DNA of 41,112 nt from Candidatus Gastranaerophilales bacterium (lineage in GTDB: Bacteria; Cyanobacteriota; Vampirovibrionia; Gastranaerophilales; Gastranaerophilaceae). The notes below the pieces were generated by a model that worked only from the letters and a program-made list of their open reading frames with translations, was not told the DNA's origin and made no database searches. The stretch spans positions 1 through 41,112 of the forward strand of contig CALUQI010000004.1 in assembly GCA_944322875.1 (NCBI GenBank). The letters are read 5' to 3'. Made by a program: the position numbers and the translations under genes. Each line of letters opens with the position of its first letter. Position 1 is the stretch's first letter. Of this stretch, positions 24,293-31,500 are shown in pieces.

Positions 24293-26135
24293 TCAATTCC
24301 TCTATAAGTTTTGAATTTTTCAATGCAAAATCTTTTCCTCGTGAAATTATCGCCTGTTTCAATATTTCAGGAAGGTCTATTGTTGTCAATTCTTTGAAAT
24401 TATCGGGTAATCTTAAGCTCCAATTTTTGTCACCTGATGTTCCAGGTCTGTTGTATACATCTTCAATTTGGAAAAAGTCAGTGAAGAATATTTGTATATT
24501 TTCTGCTTTTGATGCAAAAATCTCAACCAATTTTGTCTGTTTCAGAAAATCAGCATCTTTGGTTAATCTCATAATTATGTCGTCTTTATTATCACTATAT
24601 CCATATAGATCTTCAACTAAGTTTTTGGCATGCAAATAGCCTTCATGAGTATTTATCATTGATTTTGCCCACATTGAAATCGGTTCATTATCGTGGGTGC
24701 CTACCATTGCCCAACATTTTTCATCTATGTTTTTGCATCTGTATGAGTGATTAGGTTCTTCCGGTACAACAAATTGTGTCAGCCGCATGCCCTGAAGATT
24801 GTATTTTTTCATTACTGCAGCTACAGGGTTTGTCAATGTTCCAAGATCTTCACATACAATTGCATCTTTTGTTAAGCCTTCTTCTTCTGCTGCTGATATA
24901 ACTATTTTTTCAATTAGTTGACCGTATAATGCAATTTGTTCATCGGTTAAATTTTTTATTCTTTTTTCTTTATCTGCTTCGACATCGGTGTTTAGGTTCT
25001 CAAGTTTTGCTAGTGCATATTTAGAAAGCACCGGATGCTCCGGCGATGAATAAAGTCGTCCTGCACCTTCTTCTATTTTGGGTTTGCAGCCGGACTTATA
25101 TACCCATGGATCGATTAAGCCGACAATGTGGTCTATTCTTACACCCCCAGGGTTTTCTCTAAACATTTTTTTGTATAGATTTTTTAGAAGTGCTCCTCCT
25201 TTGTCTAATGTACCATCATCGTGGTATAACCTTTCCGGATCTAAAACAGGGAATCCCCATGCTTGACCGTCTTTAGAAAAATAGTCCGGAGGACATCCCA
25301 GCAGCCATCCGTTTAAGAAGTATGCTTTATAAGCCCAGATGTCGCGATCCGAAAATGCAACCTGTCTGTCTGCTATCATTTTTAAATTTTTTGTTTTGGC
25401 GTATTCTTTTGTTTTAGCATTTTGTTTGTATAGTATGAACTGTATAAATTTGTATTTGTCTATGTCGTATGAATATTTTTTTGAAACTTCAACCAATCTT
25501 TTGCCGTGCTCTAGTCGTTGTTCTATAGTTTGCGGGGCAAAAAGATTCCTATCTACTTCTGACTTCCATAAAGGCCAGTAATCATTTTGGTGCTCTATAC
25601 TTAGGGCTTCATATATGCTATCTCTATCGAGCCAGCGATTGTTGGCTCTTTTGAAATCTTCAAATTCGTGTTTTAAATTTGTATTGTTTCCTGAAATAAA
25701 ATTCTTGTATGCTTCTTCAAGTGCATCGGCGTATCTTTTAAATGTGTATGAGTATGCAGTTTTGTTTTCGAGTTTTTTAGGATTGTTGTCTACAATTTCT
25801 TTAAAGGTTATTTCTGACAAGATATTGTCCCAAGAATCTGTTGTAAGTTCCTTTAAATCAATAAACAAAGGATTTGTTGAAAAAATTGTACCGGTATAAG
25901 GTGAGGCATCACATGCTTTTGTTTTTCCGGCAGGTCCAAGCTGTATTGCATTGAAAATTCCGGAAATATAGTCGATAAGCTCCTTTCCGCCATTTGTATT
26001 CATTGAACCAAATCCTGTATTTTCATTTGCCGCAGAAGGAAAACTGCCTCCGTGTATAATCAGTGCAAAATTCTTTTTGCCAAGAACTTTAAGCGCTTTT
26101 TGTATTACTTCAATACTGTTTTTTGCAAAAACCAT
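24282..26135 (-). CDS. malQ: 4-alpha-glucanotransferase (GH77, amylomaltase)
   Basis: The enzyme moves alpha-1,4-glucan chains between acceptors in maltodextrin or glycogen metabolism. The 617-residue protein has the GH77 pattern: CPPDYFSKDGQAWGFPVLDP (281-300), the nucleophile D335 in VRIDHIVGL, the acid/base E429 in CEDLGT, and D482 in GTHDNEP. The loop usually reading GDLPIYV is altered here (IADRQVAFSDRDIW), and the protein is longer than the common 500 residues, so substrate range may differ. SD-like AGGAGAGGGG precedes the ATG. It starts 24 bases after tRNA-Lys on the same strand, so the two seem to share a promoter. Confidence 0.85.
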   Translation of the reverse strand: MVFAKNSIEVIQKALKVLGKKNFALIIHGGSFPSAANENTGFGSMNTNGGKELIDYISGIFNAIQLGPAGKTKACDASPYTGTIFSTNPLFIDLKELTTDSWDNILSEITFKEIVDNNPKKLENKTAYSYTFKRYADALEEAYKNFISGNNTNLKHEFEDFKRANNRWLDRDSIYEALSIEHQNDYWPLWKSEVDRNLFAPQTIEQRLEHGKRLVEVSKKYSYDIDKYKFIQFILYKQNAKTKEYAKTKNLKMIADRQVAFSDRDIWAYKAYFLNGWLLGCPPDYFSKDGQAWGFPVLDPERLYHDDGTLDKGGALLKNLYKKMFRENPGGVRIDHIVGLIDPWVYKSGCKPKIEEGAGRLYSSPEHPVLSKYALAKLENLNTDVEADKEKRIKNLTDEQIALYGQLIEKIVISAAEEEGLTKDAIVCEDLGTLTNPVAAVMKKYNLQGMRLTQFVVPEEPNHSYRCKNIDEKCWAMVGTHDNEPISMWAKSMINTHEGYLHAKNLVEDLYGYSDNKDDIIMRLTKDADFLKQTKLVEIFASKAENIQIFFTDFFQIEDVYNRPGTSGDKNWSLRLPDNFKELTTIDLPEILKQAIISRGKDFALKNSKLIEELSEI

Positions 26136-26159
26136 ATAAATACCCCTCTCCTAAAAATT

Positions 26160-26232
<73 letters not shown>

Positions 26233-26277
26233 AAATACTTCGGCATGCTGATTGAATCATCAAACACATCCATGCTA

Positions 26278-26305
26278 ATTATATCAGATTATTTTTTTTT
26301 GACAA
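26278..26305 (-). promoter_or_regulatory. promoter of tRNA-Lys and malQ
   Basis: On the minus strand TTGTCA (26300-26305), 16 bases, then a perfect TATAAT (26278-26283) preceded by TGA, an extended -10. The start would be near 26271, about 38 bases before the tRNA. It is the only promoter seen for malQ and the TPR gene. Confidence 0.8.
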
Positions 26306-26402
26306 TAATAAATATTTCAAACATGCTGTGGCTTATTAATTTGCCATTTTCTTATTTAATGCTTTGTAAAGTAATTTTAATAGTGTTCACATAGATTTAC
26401 TT

Positions 26403-26430
26403 TTGATAATTGCATGTTACTTTTTATCAT
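26403..26430 (+). promoter_or_regulatory. promoter of the nucleotidyltransferase gene, near-leaderless
   Basis: TTGATA (26403-26408), 16 bases, TATCAT (26425-26430); +1 would be near 26437, one base before the ATG at 26438. No SD precedes the start, which fits a leaderless or nearly leaderless message. Confidence 0.5.
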
Positions 26431-26437
26431 GTAATAT

Positions 26438-27445
26438 ATGGTTATGCGTGAAAATATCTTTAAAGCGATGATTATGTCTGCGGGGATTGGTTCTCGATTG
26501 GAACCTTTAACTTTGGAGGTTCCGAAGCCTCTTGTTCCTGTCTGTAACAGGCCTGTTATGGATATTTTGCTGGAATATCTTTCCAGTATCGGAATAAAAG
26601 AGGTTGTGTGTAATACTTATTATTTGGCGGAGCAGATTATAAAAAGGTATCAGAATAATAATTTAGGCGTTGATTTTAATTATATTAAGGAGGATACTCT
26701 TTCAGGAACGGCTGGGGGACTGAAAAAGTGCCAATATTTTTTTAATGCGGACGAAGATTTTGTAGTTCTTTCTGCTGATGGGCTGTCAAATGCTGATATA
26801 AAAAAAGGAATAGATATTCATTTGAATTCAGGGGCCATTGCAACAATCGGTGTTAAAAAGATTGACAGAAATGAGGTATCACATTTCGGTGTGGTAGTCA
26901 CTGATAAAGATGGATTTATTAATGAATTTCAGGAAAAACCTGCTATTGATAAAGCTAAAAGTGATTTGATAAATACAGGTATTTATATTTTTAATTATAA
27001 AATTTTCAGCTATATTCCTGAAAATACCTTTTATGATTTTGCAAAAGATGTTTTTCCGAAACTTATAAAAGAACGGCAGATAAATACTTTTAAAATTGAG
27101 GAGTATTGGTCGGACATCGGAACAATAGAACAGTATAGGCTTTCTAACATAGATGTTTTCAAAGGTGAATGTGATTTCCATCACGGTGATATAAAAAAAA
27201 CTAAAACAGGTGAGTATATCACTGATTCGGTAATTCCTGATGATACTAAATTTCTGGGATATTCAGTTATCGGTTCAAAATGTCAAATCGGTAAAAATGT
27301 TACTATTGAAAATTGTATCTTATGGAATAATGTTAAAGTTTTGGATAATGTTTGCTTGAAAAATTGTATAGTTACATCTGACCAAATTATAAAAATGGAC
27401 ACGTCAGATAAAGTTTTAGGACGAAAAAAATTAATTTCTGTATAA
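26438..27445 (+). CDS. sugar-phosphate nucleotidyltransferase (mannose-1-P guanylyltransferase-like)
   Basis: Makes an NDP-sugar from a sugar-1-phosphate and NTP. The 335-residue protein has the nucleotide-binding signature SAGIGSRLEPLTLEVPKPLV near the N-terminus, the metal-binding Asp in VVLSADGLSN, EFQEKP, and YWSDIGTIEQY, all typical of the GDP-mannose pyrophosphorylase/RfbA-like family. Residues about 250-320 resemble a short left-handed beta-helix of hexapeptide repeats (SVIGSKCQIGKNVTIENCIL). The base and sugar cannot be told from the sequence. An ATG two codons later (26444) is an alternative start; neither has an SD. It stands alone on the plus strand, diverging from tRNA-Lys/malQ. 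Confidence 0.82.
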   Translation: MVMRENIFKAMIMSAGIGSRLEPLTLEVPKPLVPVCNRPVMDILLEYLSSIGIKEVVCNTYYLAEQIIKRYQNNNLGVDFNYIKEDTLSGTAGGLKKCQYFFNADEDFVVLSADGLSNADIKKGIDIHLNSGAIATIGVKKIDRNEVSHFGVVVTDKDGFINEFQEKPAIDKAKSDLINTGIYIFNYKIFSYIPENTFYDFAKDVFPKLIKERQINTFKIEEYWSDIGTIEQYRLSNIDVFKGECDFHHGDIKKTKTGEYITDSVIPDDTKFLGYSVIGSKCQIGKNVTIENCILWNNVKVLDNVCLKNCIVTSDQIIKMDTSDKVLGRKKLISV

Positions 27446-27623
27446 AGTTGCTATTGACTTTGAAAAATATTAATGTTAATTTAGTTATCGCGGATGTTTC
27501 GTTTGATATAAAAATCCATGAGGGAATCATTTGTTTTTTAGTTTACCAAGATTTTTATTTAATGAAAATTCGCAAGTTAACCGAAGCTTTCAGAGCTTTA
27601 TATTAAGCGAGACGGATTAGTAG

Positions 27624-27660
27624 GTTGACATGTAACTTAATAAGAGTTGACCAGCAACTT
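27624..27660 (+). repeat. pair of 15-bp direct repeats before a tRNA gene
   Basis: GTTGACATGTAACTT (27624-27638) and GTTGACCAGCAACTT (27646-27660) agree at 12 of 15 positions and lie 22 bases apart, two helical turns. Each has GTTG/(C)AAC dyad character. They end eight bases before the tRNA. They may be regulator sites or remnants; no -10 is well placed behind their TTGAC. Confidence 0.45.
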
Positions 27661-27668
27661 AAAAATCT

Positions 27669-27740
27669 GGGCCTGTGGCGCAGCGGTAGCGCAGAGGACT
27701 CATAATCCTTTGGTCGTGGGTTCGAATCCCTCCGGGCCCA
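27669..27740 (+). tRNA. tRNA with CAT anticodon (Ile2 with lysidine, or elongator Met)
   Basis: A 72-base cloverleaf: acceptor GGGCCTG/CGGGCCC, D arm GCGCAGCGGTAGCGC, anticodon loop CTCATAA, T arm GTGGGTTCGAATCCCTC, discriminator A, no encoded CCA. It lacks the initiator features (1-72 mismatch, three G-C pairs in the anticodon stem). C4-G69 and C5-G68 are TilS identity pairs of E. coli tRNA-Ile2, which favours Ile2; elongator Met cannot be excluded. A T6 run follows one base after the gene and may end the transcript. Confidence 0.9.
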
Positions 27741-27903
27741 GTTTTTTGTGTCTTTATATTGTTTAAAAAACACATTTAATTTGTTTGGATTGTCAATGTA
27801 TTTCAAAATCGGATTGATTTGTGGCAGGTAATTTAATTATTTTACTATCTACACAAAATACAATATTTATGCTCAAATTACTTTGAGGTAGTGTGCGTAC
27901 AAC

Positions 27904-27928
27904 TGAAATGCACCCACTAAAATGGACA
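27904..27928 (+). mobile_element. possible solitary IS3-family terminal repeat
   Basis: The 25 bases TGAAATGCACCCACTAAAAT followed by GGACA resemble the terminal inverted repeats of IS3/IS150-group insertion sequences (TGnxxTGCACCC...TGGACA). No transposase and no matching inverted copy were found nearby, so at most this is a remnant. Recognition is from memory of the family, not from a search. Confidence 0.3.
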
Positions 27929-27998
27929 ATAGTTGTAGGCAAAAAATGTTGGAAGTGTGATGTTTAAAGGGTTTATAGATACATTTATACACAAATAG

Positions 27999-28034
27999 GC
28001 GCATGCGGCATAATTTTGTTGCATGTGCTTTTTT
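27999..28034 (+). terminator. intrinsic terminator upstream of the adhesin gene
   Basis: GCGCATGC (27999-28006) pairs with GCATGTGC (28021-28028) with one G-U pair and a 14-base loop, followed directly by six Ts. No gene on the plus strand ends here; it could end a small RNA or tRNA readthrough. It precedes the promoter at 28048, so it does not attenuate from that promoter. Confidence 0.7.
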
Positions 28035-28047
28035 GTAATAAAAAACA

Positions 28048-28076
28048 TTGCTTCTATACAATCGCACAAATATAAG
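28048..28076 (+). promoter_or_regulatory. promoter of the adhesin-like gene
   Basis: TTGCTT (28048-28053), 17 bases, TATAAG (28071-28076). The start would be near 28083, which leaves a leader of about nine bases and would cut into the AAGGA upstream of the ATG at 28092. A plausible but not strong promoter. Confidence 0.45.
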
Positions 28077-28091
28077 CTAAAAGGATGGAAG

Positions 28092-29069
28092 ATGAAAAAG
28101 AGAAAGAGTTTATTATCTATAGCAATGATGCTATGTATGTTTGCGGGGGTACAAGGAGCAAATGCACAAGATGTAAGCAATTGGAGTGAATTAACCAATG
28201 CCATACAAAATGCAACAACACCAATAAATATAAATAACAATATAACTAATGACGGAACAACAGGCTTAGGCACTTTGGGGGGAAGTGATAATACCGTAAC
28301 AATCAACGGCAATATGTATGATATAAATGGCAGCTCTTTAGGTGGTATAACCGTAAATAGCGGTCAAACATTAAATATAAATAATGTAGGAACAAATGAT
28401 TCTTTAGGGTTTAACGGTTTTAATTCCGGCAGTAATGGCGGTGCGATTTACACTGGTGGCACGGTAAATATAACAGATTCAACATTTAGCAATAATACAG
28501 CTGGTGACTCTGGCGGTGCGATTTTTAATTATTCCGGCACAGCAAATATAATTGCAGATAAAGCTGATACGATATTTACAAGTAATACCGCTAATAATAT
28601 ATCAAATGCACTATATCAAAGCAGAGCAACAACCAATCTAAATGCAAGCGAGAGTGCAAATATTATATTTAATGACGGAATAGATGGAAATATAGACTAT
28701 ATTTCCTCTAATATCATTAATATCAATAACACAGGTGTAAAAATGGCAGATGGAACCGATGCCCCGACAACAGGTGTTATTGAATTTAATAATGAAGTTA
28801 AAAATAATACTGTTAATATGTATAATGGCGTATTAAAATTCGGCACAAATACACAAAATGATATTAATTATTCAGGAACATTTGCAGATAGTGTTAACTT
28901 TAACTATCGAGGCGGTATTTTGACCCTTCAAGACGGCGGAAGAAACGGTGTAGGCTTGCAAGCAGGTTTTAGATGGACATTAGGTAAAACACAGCCAACT
29001 GTTAAAAAAGCAAGTGGCAATATTCCTGAATTACCCAAAACGCAAGTTACATTAAATAATATCAGGTAA
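28092..29069 (+). CDS. secreted Asn-rich beta-helix adhesin-like protein
   Basis: The 325-residue product starts with a clear signal peptide (KKRKSLLSIAMMLCMFAGVQ, cut after GANA). The rest is rich in Asn, Thr, Gly and Ser with short beta-helix-like repeats (INNNITNDGTTG, ITVNSGQTLNINNV). Two Gly-Gly-Ala-Ile units (SNGGAIYTGGTVNITDSTFS and GDSGGAIFNYSGTANI) resemble the GGA[I/L/V]...FxxN repeats of chlamydial polymorphic outer-membrane proteins. No autotransporter barrel follows; the C-terminus ends in a Lys/Pro/Asn-rich tail, so it may be a shortened relative of a larger surface protein. A longer frame from 28023 is rejected: AAGGA precedes this ATG and the signal peptide starts here. Not part of an operon. 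Confidence 0.7.
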   Translation: MKKRKSLLSIAMMLCMFAGVQGANAQDVSNWSELTNAIQNATTPININNNITNDGTTGLGTLGGSDNTVTINGNMYDINGSSLGGITVNSGQTLNINNVGTNDSLGFNGFNSGSNGGAIYTGGTVNITDSTFSNNTAGDSGGAIFNYSGTANIIADKADTIFTSNTANNISNALYQSRATTNLNASESANIIFNDGIDGNIDYISSNIININNTGVKMADGTDAPTTGVIEFNNEVKNNTVNMYNGVLKFGTNTQNDINYSGTFADSVNFNYRGGILTLQDGGRNGVGLQAGFRWTLGKTQPTVKKASGNIPELPKTQVTLNNIR

Positions 29070-29436
29070 GAGAAAAGTTGCTTCTTTGCAAGAACAATAA
29101 GTAATTAAAAAAGATTATGAAACCCTATGCTGTTGATAAGAGTATGGGCACAATGCTAAAATTGTAATTTAGTACCTGCTAAATGAGTTGTTTTTATGCG
29201 TGAAATTCTCATGTTTTAAAATGGGAAATTTGTTTTCCTAATTGCCTTTTAGCAAAGTTTTCGGCATATTGTATGAAATCTTTAGCTAGTTCATTTTCTG
29301 GAATTTCAAAATGATATATTTTATTTTGTTTCTATTGAGGATTTTATTTCCGTTAATGTGATTTTCCAGAACTTAATATTATCTTCAAAAACAGATAGTT
29401 AAAATTTTAAGAATAATGAATTATAAAAACAGAAAA
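29070..29436. other. non-coding stretch after the adhesin gene
   Basis: About 370 AT-rich bases. Stops are frequent in all frames. The only stretch that reads like former coding sequence is the minus-strand segment annotated at 29209-29331. No terminator with a good stem was found directly after the adhesin gene. Confidence 0.4.
29209..29331 (-). pseudogene. possible decayed gene fragment
   Basis: A minus-strand frame of 40 codons, closed at its 5' end by a TAG (29332-29334) and with no ATG, reads as plausible protein: IPENELAKDFIQYAENFAKR, then QLGKQIS before TGA. The helical, charged composition differs from the surrounding non-coding DNA. It could be the C-terminal remnant of a lost gene, or chance. 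Confidence 0.2.
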
Positions 29437-29507
29437 AGGCGACACCCGGATTCGAACCGGGGGTAAAAGCTTTGCAGGCTTCTGCCTTACCACTTGGCCA
29501 TGTCGCC
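29437..29507 (-). tRNA. tRNA-Cys (anticodon GCA)
   Basis: A 71-base cloverleaf: acceptor GGCGACA/TGTCGCC, D arm GCCAAGTGGTAAGGC, anticodon loop CTGCAAA (GCA), T arm CCCGGTTCGAATCCGGG. The discriminator is U73, as required for tRNA-Cys. CCA is not encoded. Confidence 0.95.
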
Positions 29508-29517
29508 CCGTTTCTCC

Positions 29518-29546
29518 ATCATAAAAAAGACATAAATTAATGTCAA
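29518..29546 (-). promoter_or_regulatory. promoter of tRNA-Cys
   Basis: Minus strand: perfect TTGACA (29541-29546), 17 bases, TATGAT (29518-29523); start near 29511, four bases before the tRNA. Confidence 0.85.
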
Positions 29547-29651
29547 GGTCAAAATTTAAATTAACCTTGTTGGTTTAAAAGATTTTAAATAAACAATAAG
29601 ACTGCCGAATAGAATTATTTAGTTGACTTATTCACTAAAAAATAATATTTG

Positions 29652-29660
29652 TGATATACT
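29652..29660 (+). promoter_or_regulatory. extended -10 promoter of the flavoprotein/etf operon
   Basis: TGATATACT is an extended -10 (TGn plus TATACT, 29655-29660); TTCACT 18 bases upstream is a weak -35. The start would be near 29667, so the leader is about 12 bases and begins within the SD AGGGGA. Confidence 0.6.
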
Positions 29661-29678
29661 CTTATAGGGGATATAAAT

Positions 29679-30524
29679 ATGGGTTATAAAATATTATCAA
29701 AAGAAGAAATTTGTCCTAATCAGTATGAAATTAGGATAGATGCTCCATACATTGTAAGAAATGCAAAAGCCGGACAATTTATAATATTCAGAGCAGAAGC
29801 AAACGGAGAACGTGTACCATTGACAATAGCTGATGTAGATAAAGAAAAAGGTGTCTTGACGCTAGTTTTTATGGCTGTCGGGTATTCAACGAAAAAACTT
29901 GCTGCATTGAATGTTGGTGACGAACTTCCGGATATTGTGGGTCCTCTTGGTCGGCCTACTCATATAAAGAAATATGGTACAGTTGTTTGTCTTGCAGGAG
30001 GTTACGGTGCAGCTCCGTGTTATCTTATTGCAAAGGCATTTAAGGATGCTGGCAATAAAGTATATATGATAATGGGCGCAAGAAACAAAGATTTGATTTT
30101 TTGGGCTGATAAAATGAAAGAGGCTTGTACGGAACTTTTTATAACTACTGATGACGGCAGTATGGGAGAAAAAGGTTTTGTGACAGAGGTTTTAGAACGG
30201 TTAATTAGAGCTGAACAAATAGATTATGCTATTGCTGTGGGGCCTATGCCAATGATGCGCGCAGTTGCAGAAATGACCAGAGATAAAGGTATATATACCG
30301 AAGCAAGTATGAATCCGATTATGGTTGATGGTACAGGCATGTGTGGAGCATGCAGAGTTACTGTTGGTGGTGAAACTAAGTTCGCTTGCGTTGATGGTCC
30401 GGATTTTGATGCTCACAAAATTGATTTTGATGAGGTCATCAATAGGACACGAATATATAAAGACCAAGAGAAGAAACGTGATGAGAATTGTAATTTGTTA
30501 AAGAAAACAGTTGTTAAGGAGTAG
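29679..30524 (+). CDS. NfnA/SudB-type FAD and [2Fe-2S] NAD(P)H oxidoreductase subunit
   Basis: The 281-residue protein belongs to the PyrK/SudB/NfnA group of ferredoxin-NADP-reductase-like subunits. It has the FAD motif ERVPLTIADVD (R45-V-P-L-T), the NAD(P)-binding CLAGGYGAAPCYLIAKAF, AVGPMPMMRAV, and near the C-terminus the cluster ligands D217, C222, C225 and C237 in MVDGTGMCGACRVTV and FACVDGPDFDAH, the Asp/three-Cys set of NfnA. Such proteins normally pair with a large GltA/NfnB/SudA subunit or dihydroorotate dehydrogenase; none is here. Instead it is followed two bases later by a four-Cys protein and etfBA. That it exchanges electrons with Etf is inference. Confidence 0.85.
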   Translation: MGYKILSKEEICPNQYEIRIDAPYIVRNAKAGQFIIFRAEANGERVPLTIADVDKEKGVLTLVFMAVGYSTKKLAALNVGDELPDIVGPLGRPTHIKKYGTVVCLAGGYGAAPCYLIAKAFKDAGNKVYMIMGARNKDLIFWADKMKEACTELFITTDDGSMGEKGFVTEVLERLIRAEQIDYAIAVGPMPMMRAVAEMTRDKGIYTEASMNPIMVDGTGMCGACRVTVGGETKFACVDGPDFDAHKIDFDEVINRTRIYKDQEKKRDENCNLLKKTVVKE

Positions 30525-30526
30525 TT

Positions 30527-30709
30527 ATGTCAGATAATAAGATTCAGTATTGTCCTTTGTTAAGTATAGGTACAGGCGGTATAGACATGGTCTGTACTCA
30601 GGAGAATTGTGCGTGGTACATGTCAAGTGTAAAAAAGTGTTCCATTTATATGCTTGGATACAATGCTTTAATGGAAACAAATAGCAAAAGAAAGCCTAAT
30701 AATCAATGA
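30527..30709 (+). CDS. 60-residue four-cysteine protein
   Basis: A small soluble protein with C9-x13-C23-x4-C28-x9-C38 in IQYCPLLSIG, MVCTQENCAWYM and KKCSIYML. The four Cys could hold an Fe-S cluster or zinc. The gene follows the flavoprotein stop by two bases and overlaps etfB by four (ATGA), with AAGGAG upstream, so it is translated as part of the operon. I do not recognise a named family. Its place between a 2Fe-2S flavoprotein and Etf suggests an electron-transfer or assembly role (inference). Confidence 0.75.
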   Translation: MSDNKIQYCPLLSIGTGGIDMVCTQENCAWYMSSVKKCSIYMLGYNALMETNSKRKPNNQ

Positions 30710-31500
30710 AAATAGCTTTATGTATAAAACAGGTTCCTGATACTACTGATATTAAGTGGACAGAAAACAATACAATGCAGCGAGAAGGTGTAGAAAGCAT
30801 AATCAATCCTTGCGATTTGTACGCTATAGAGCAAGCATTAAATCTGAAAAAATATAACGGAGCGGAGATAGTGGTATTTACTATGGGACCTTTACAGGCG
30901 GAGAATATGCTCAGGGAGGTTTTAGCCCTTGGTGCAGACAGAGCTGTCCTGTTAACAGATAAGAAATTCGCGGGGGCCGATACATACGCAACAGCGAAAA
31001 CTTTATCAAGTGCAATAAAAAAAATATTACCTGACTTTGATATGATTTTATGCGGTCAATACGCAATTGATGGTGACACTGCACAAACAGGTCCTTGTAT
31101 AGCAGGTTTGCTTGGTATTGCTCAAGTTACCTATGTCAAGGAAATAGTTGATAATACTGATACAACAGCAACTATAATAAGAGAATTGGACGACGGTACA
31201 GAAAAAATAGAGGTTGAGTTACCGTCTGTTTTATGCGTTTTGAACTCTGATTTTGAACCTTCCAGAGCTTTAATAAATGGTATTATAAGTGCGCAAGATG
31301 CACAAGTCCAAAAGATAGGTTTGGAAGATTTGGATTTAACCGCTGAAGATGTGGGAATAAAAGGTTCTCCGACCTATGTTTCAAGAGCTTTTCGTCCCGA
31401 AGTAAAGCACGGGAATGAAAAACTTGAAAATATTGATGCCGATAAAGGTGCGGAGATTTTAATAAAAAAAATGAAAGAAATAGGGGTGCTAAATGAGTAG
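30706..31500 (+). CDS. etfB: electron transfer flavoprotein beta subunit, bifurcating type
   Basis: EtfB pairs with EtfA and binds AMP or, in bifurcating enzymes, a second FAD. The 264-residue protein has KIALCIKQVPDTTDIKW at the start, INPCDLYAIEQAL, and the two motifs used to recognise bifurcating Etf: DKKFAGADTYATAKTL and CGQYAIDGDTAQTGPCIA. The ATG overlaps the previous stop, and the end overlaps etfA by eight bases. No acyl-CoA or lactate dehydrogenase partner is in the window. Confidence 0.93.
   Translation: MKIALCIKQVPDTTDIKWTENNTMQREGVESIINPCDLYAIEQALNLKKYNGAEIVVFTMGPLQAENMLREVLALGADRAVLLTDKKFAGADTYATAKTLSSAIKKILPDFDMILCGQYAIDGDTAQTGPCIAGLLGIAQVTYVKEIVDNTDTTATIIRELDDGTEKIEVELPSVLCVLNSDFEPSRALINGIISAQDAQVQKIGLEDLDLTAEDVGIKGSPTYVSRAFRPEVKHGNEKLENIDADKGAEILIKKMKEIGVLNE

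Larger units (their letters stand above)
27741..28047. other. non-coding stretch between a tRNA gene and the adhesin gene
   Basis: About 300 bases with no credible gene: the longest plus-strand frames are 12-13 codons and the minus-strand frames lack SDs. It holds an IS3-like end at 27904-27928, which is partly enclosed by a 7-bp inverted repeat TACAACT/AGTTGTA (27899-27905 with 27929-27935), and an intrinsic terminator at 27999-28034. Confidence 0.45.

Noticed and set aside
27603-27806. Minus-strand 67-residue open frame with an ARRDSNPRP-like segment
   Set aside because: It is the well-known false translation across a tRNA gene (27669-27740); no SD, and the tRNA explains the sequence.
28023-28091. 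Upstream extension of the adhesin-like protein (longer start at 28023)
   Set aside because: The extension overlaps an intrinsic terminator and the promoter; the signal peptide and SD fit the ATG at 28092.
27873-28312. Two minus-strand open frames opposite the adhesin start
   Set aside because: No SD, hydrophobic antisense composition, and they cross a terminator and the coding start of the opposite gene.
29437-29507. Plus-strand translation through the tRNA-Cys region as continuation of the adhesin
   Set aside because: Several stops intervene and the apparent peptide (ATPGFEPGVKAL) is a tRNA artefact.
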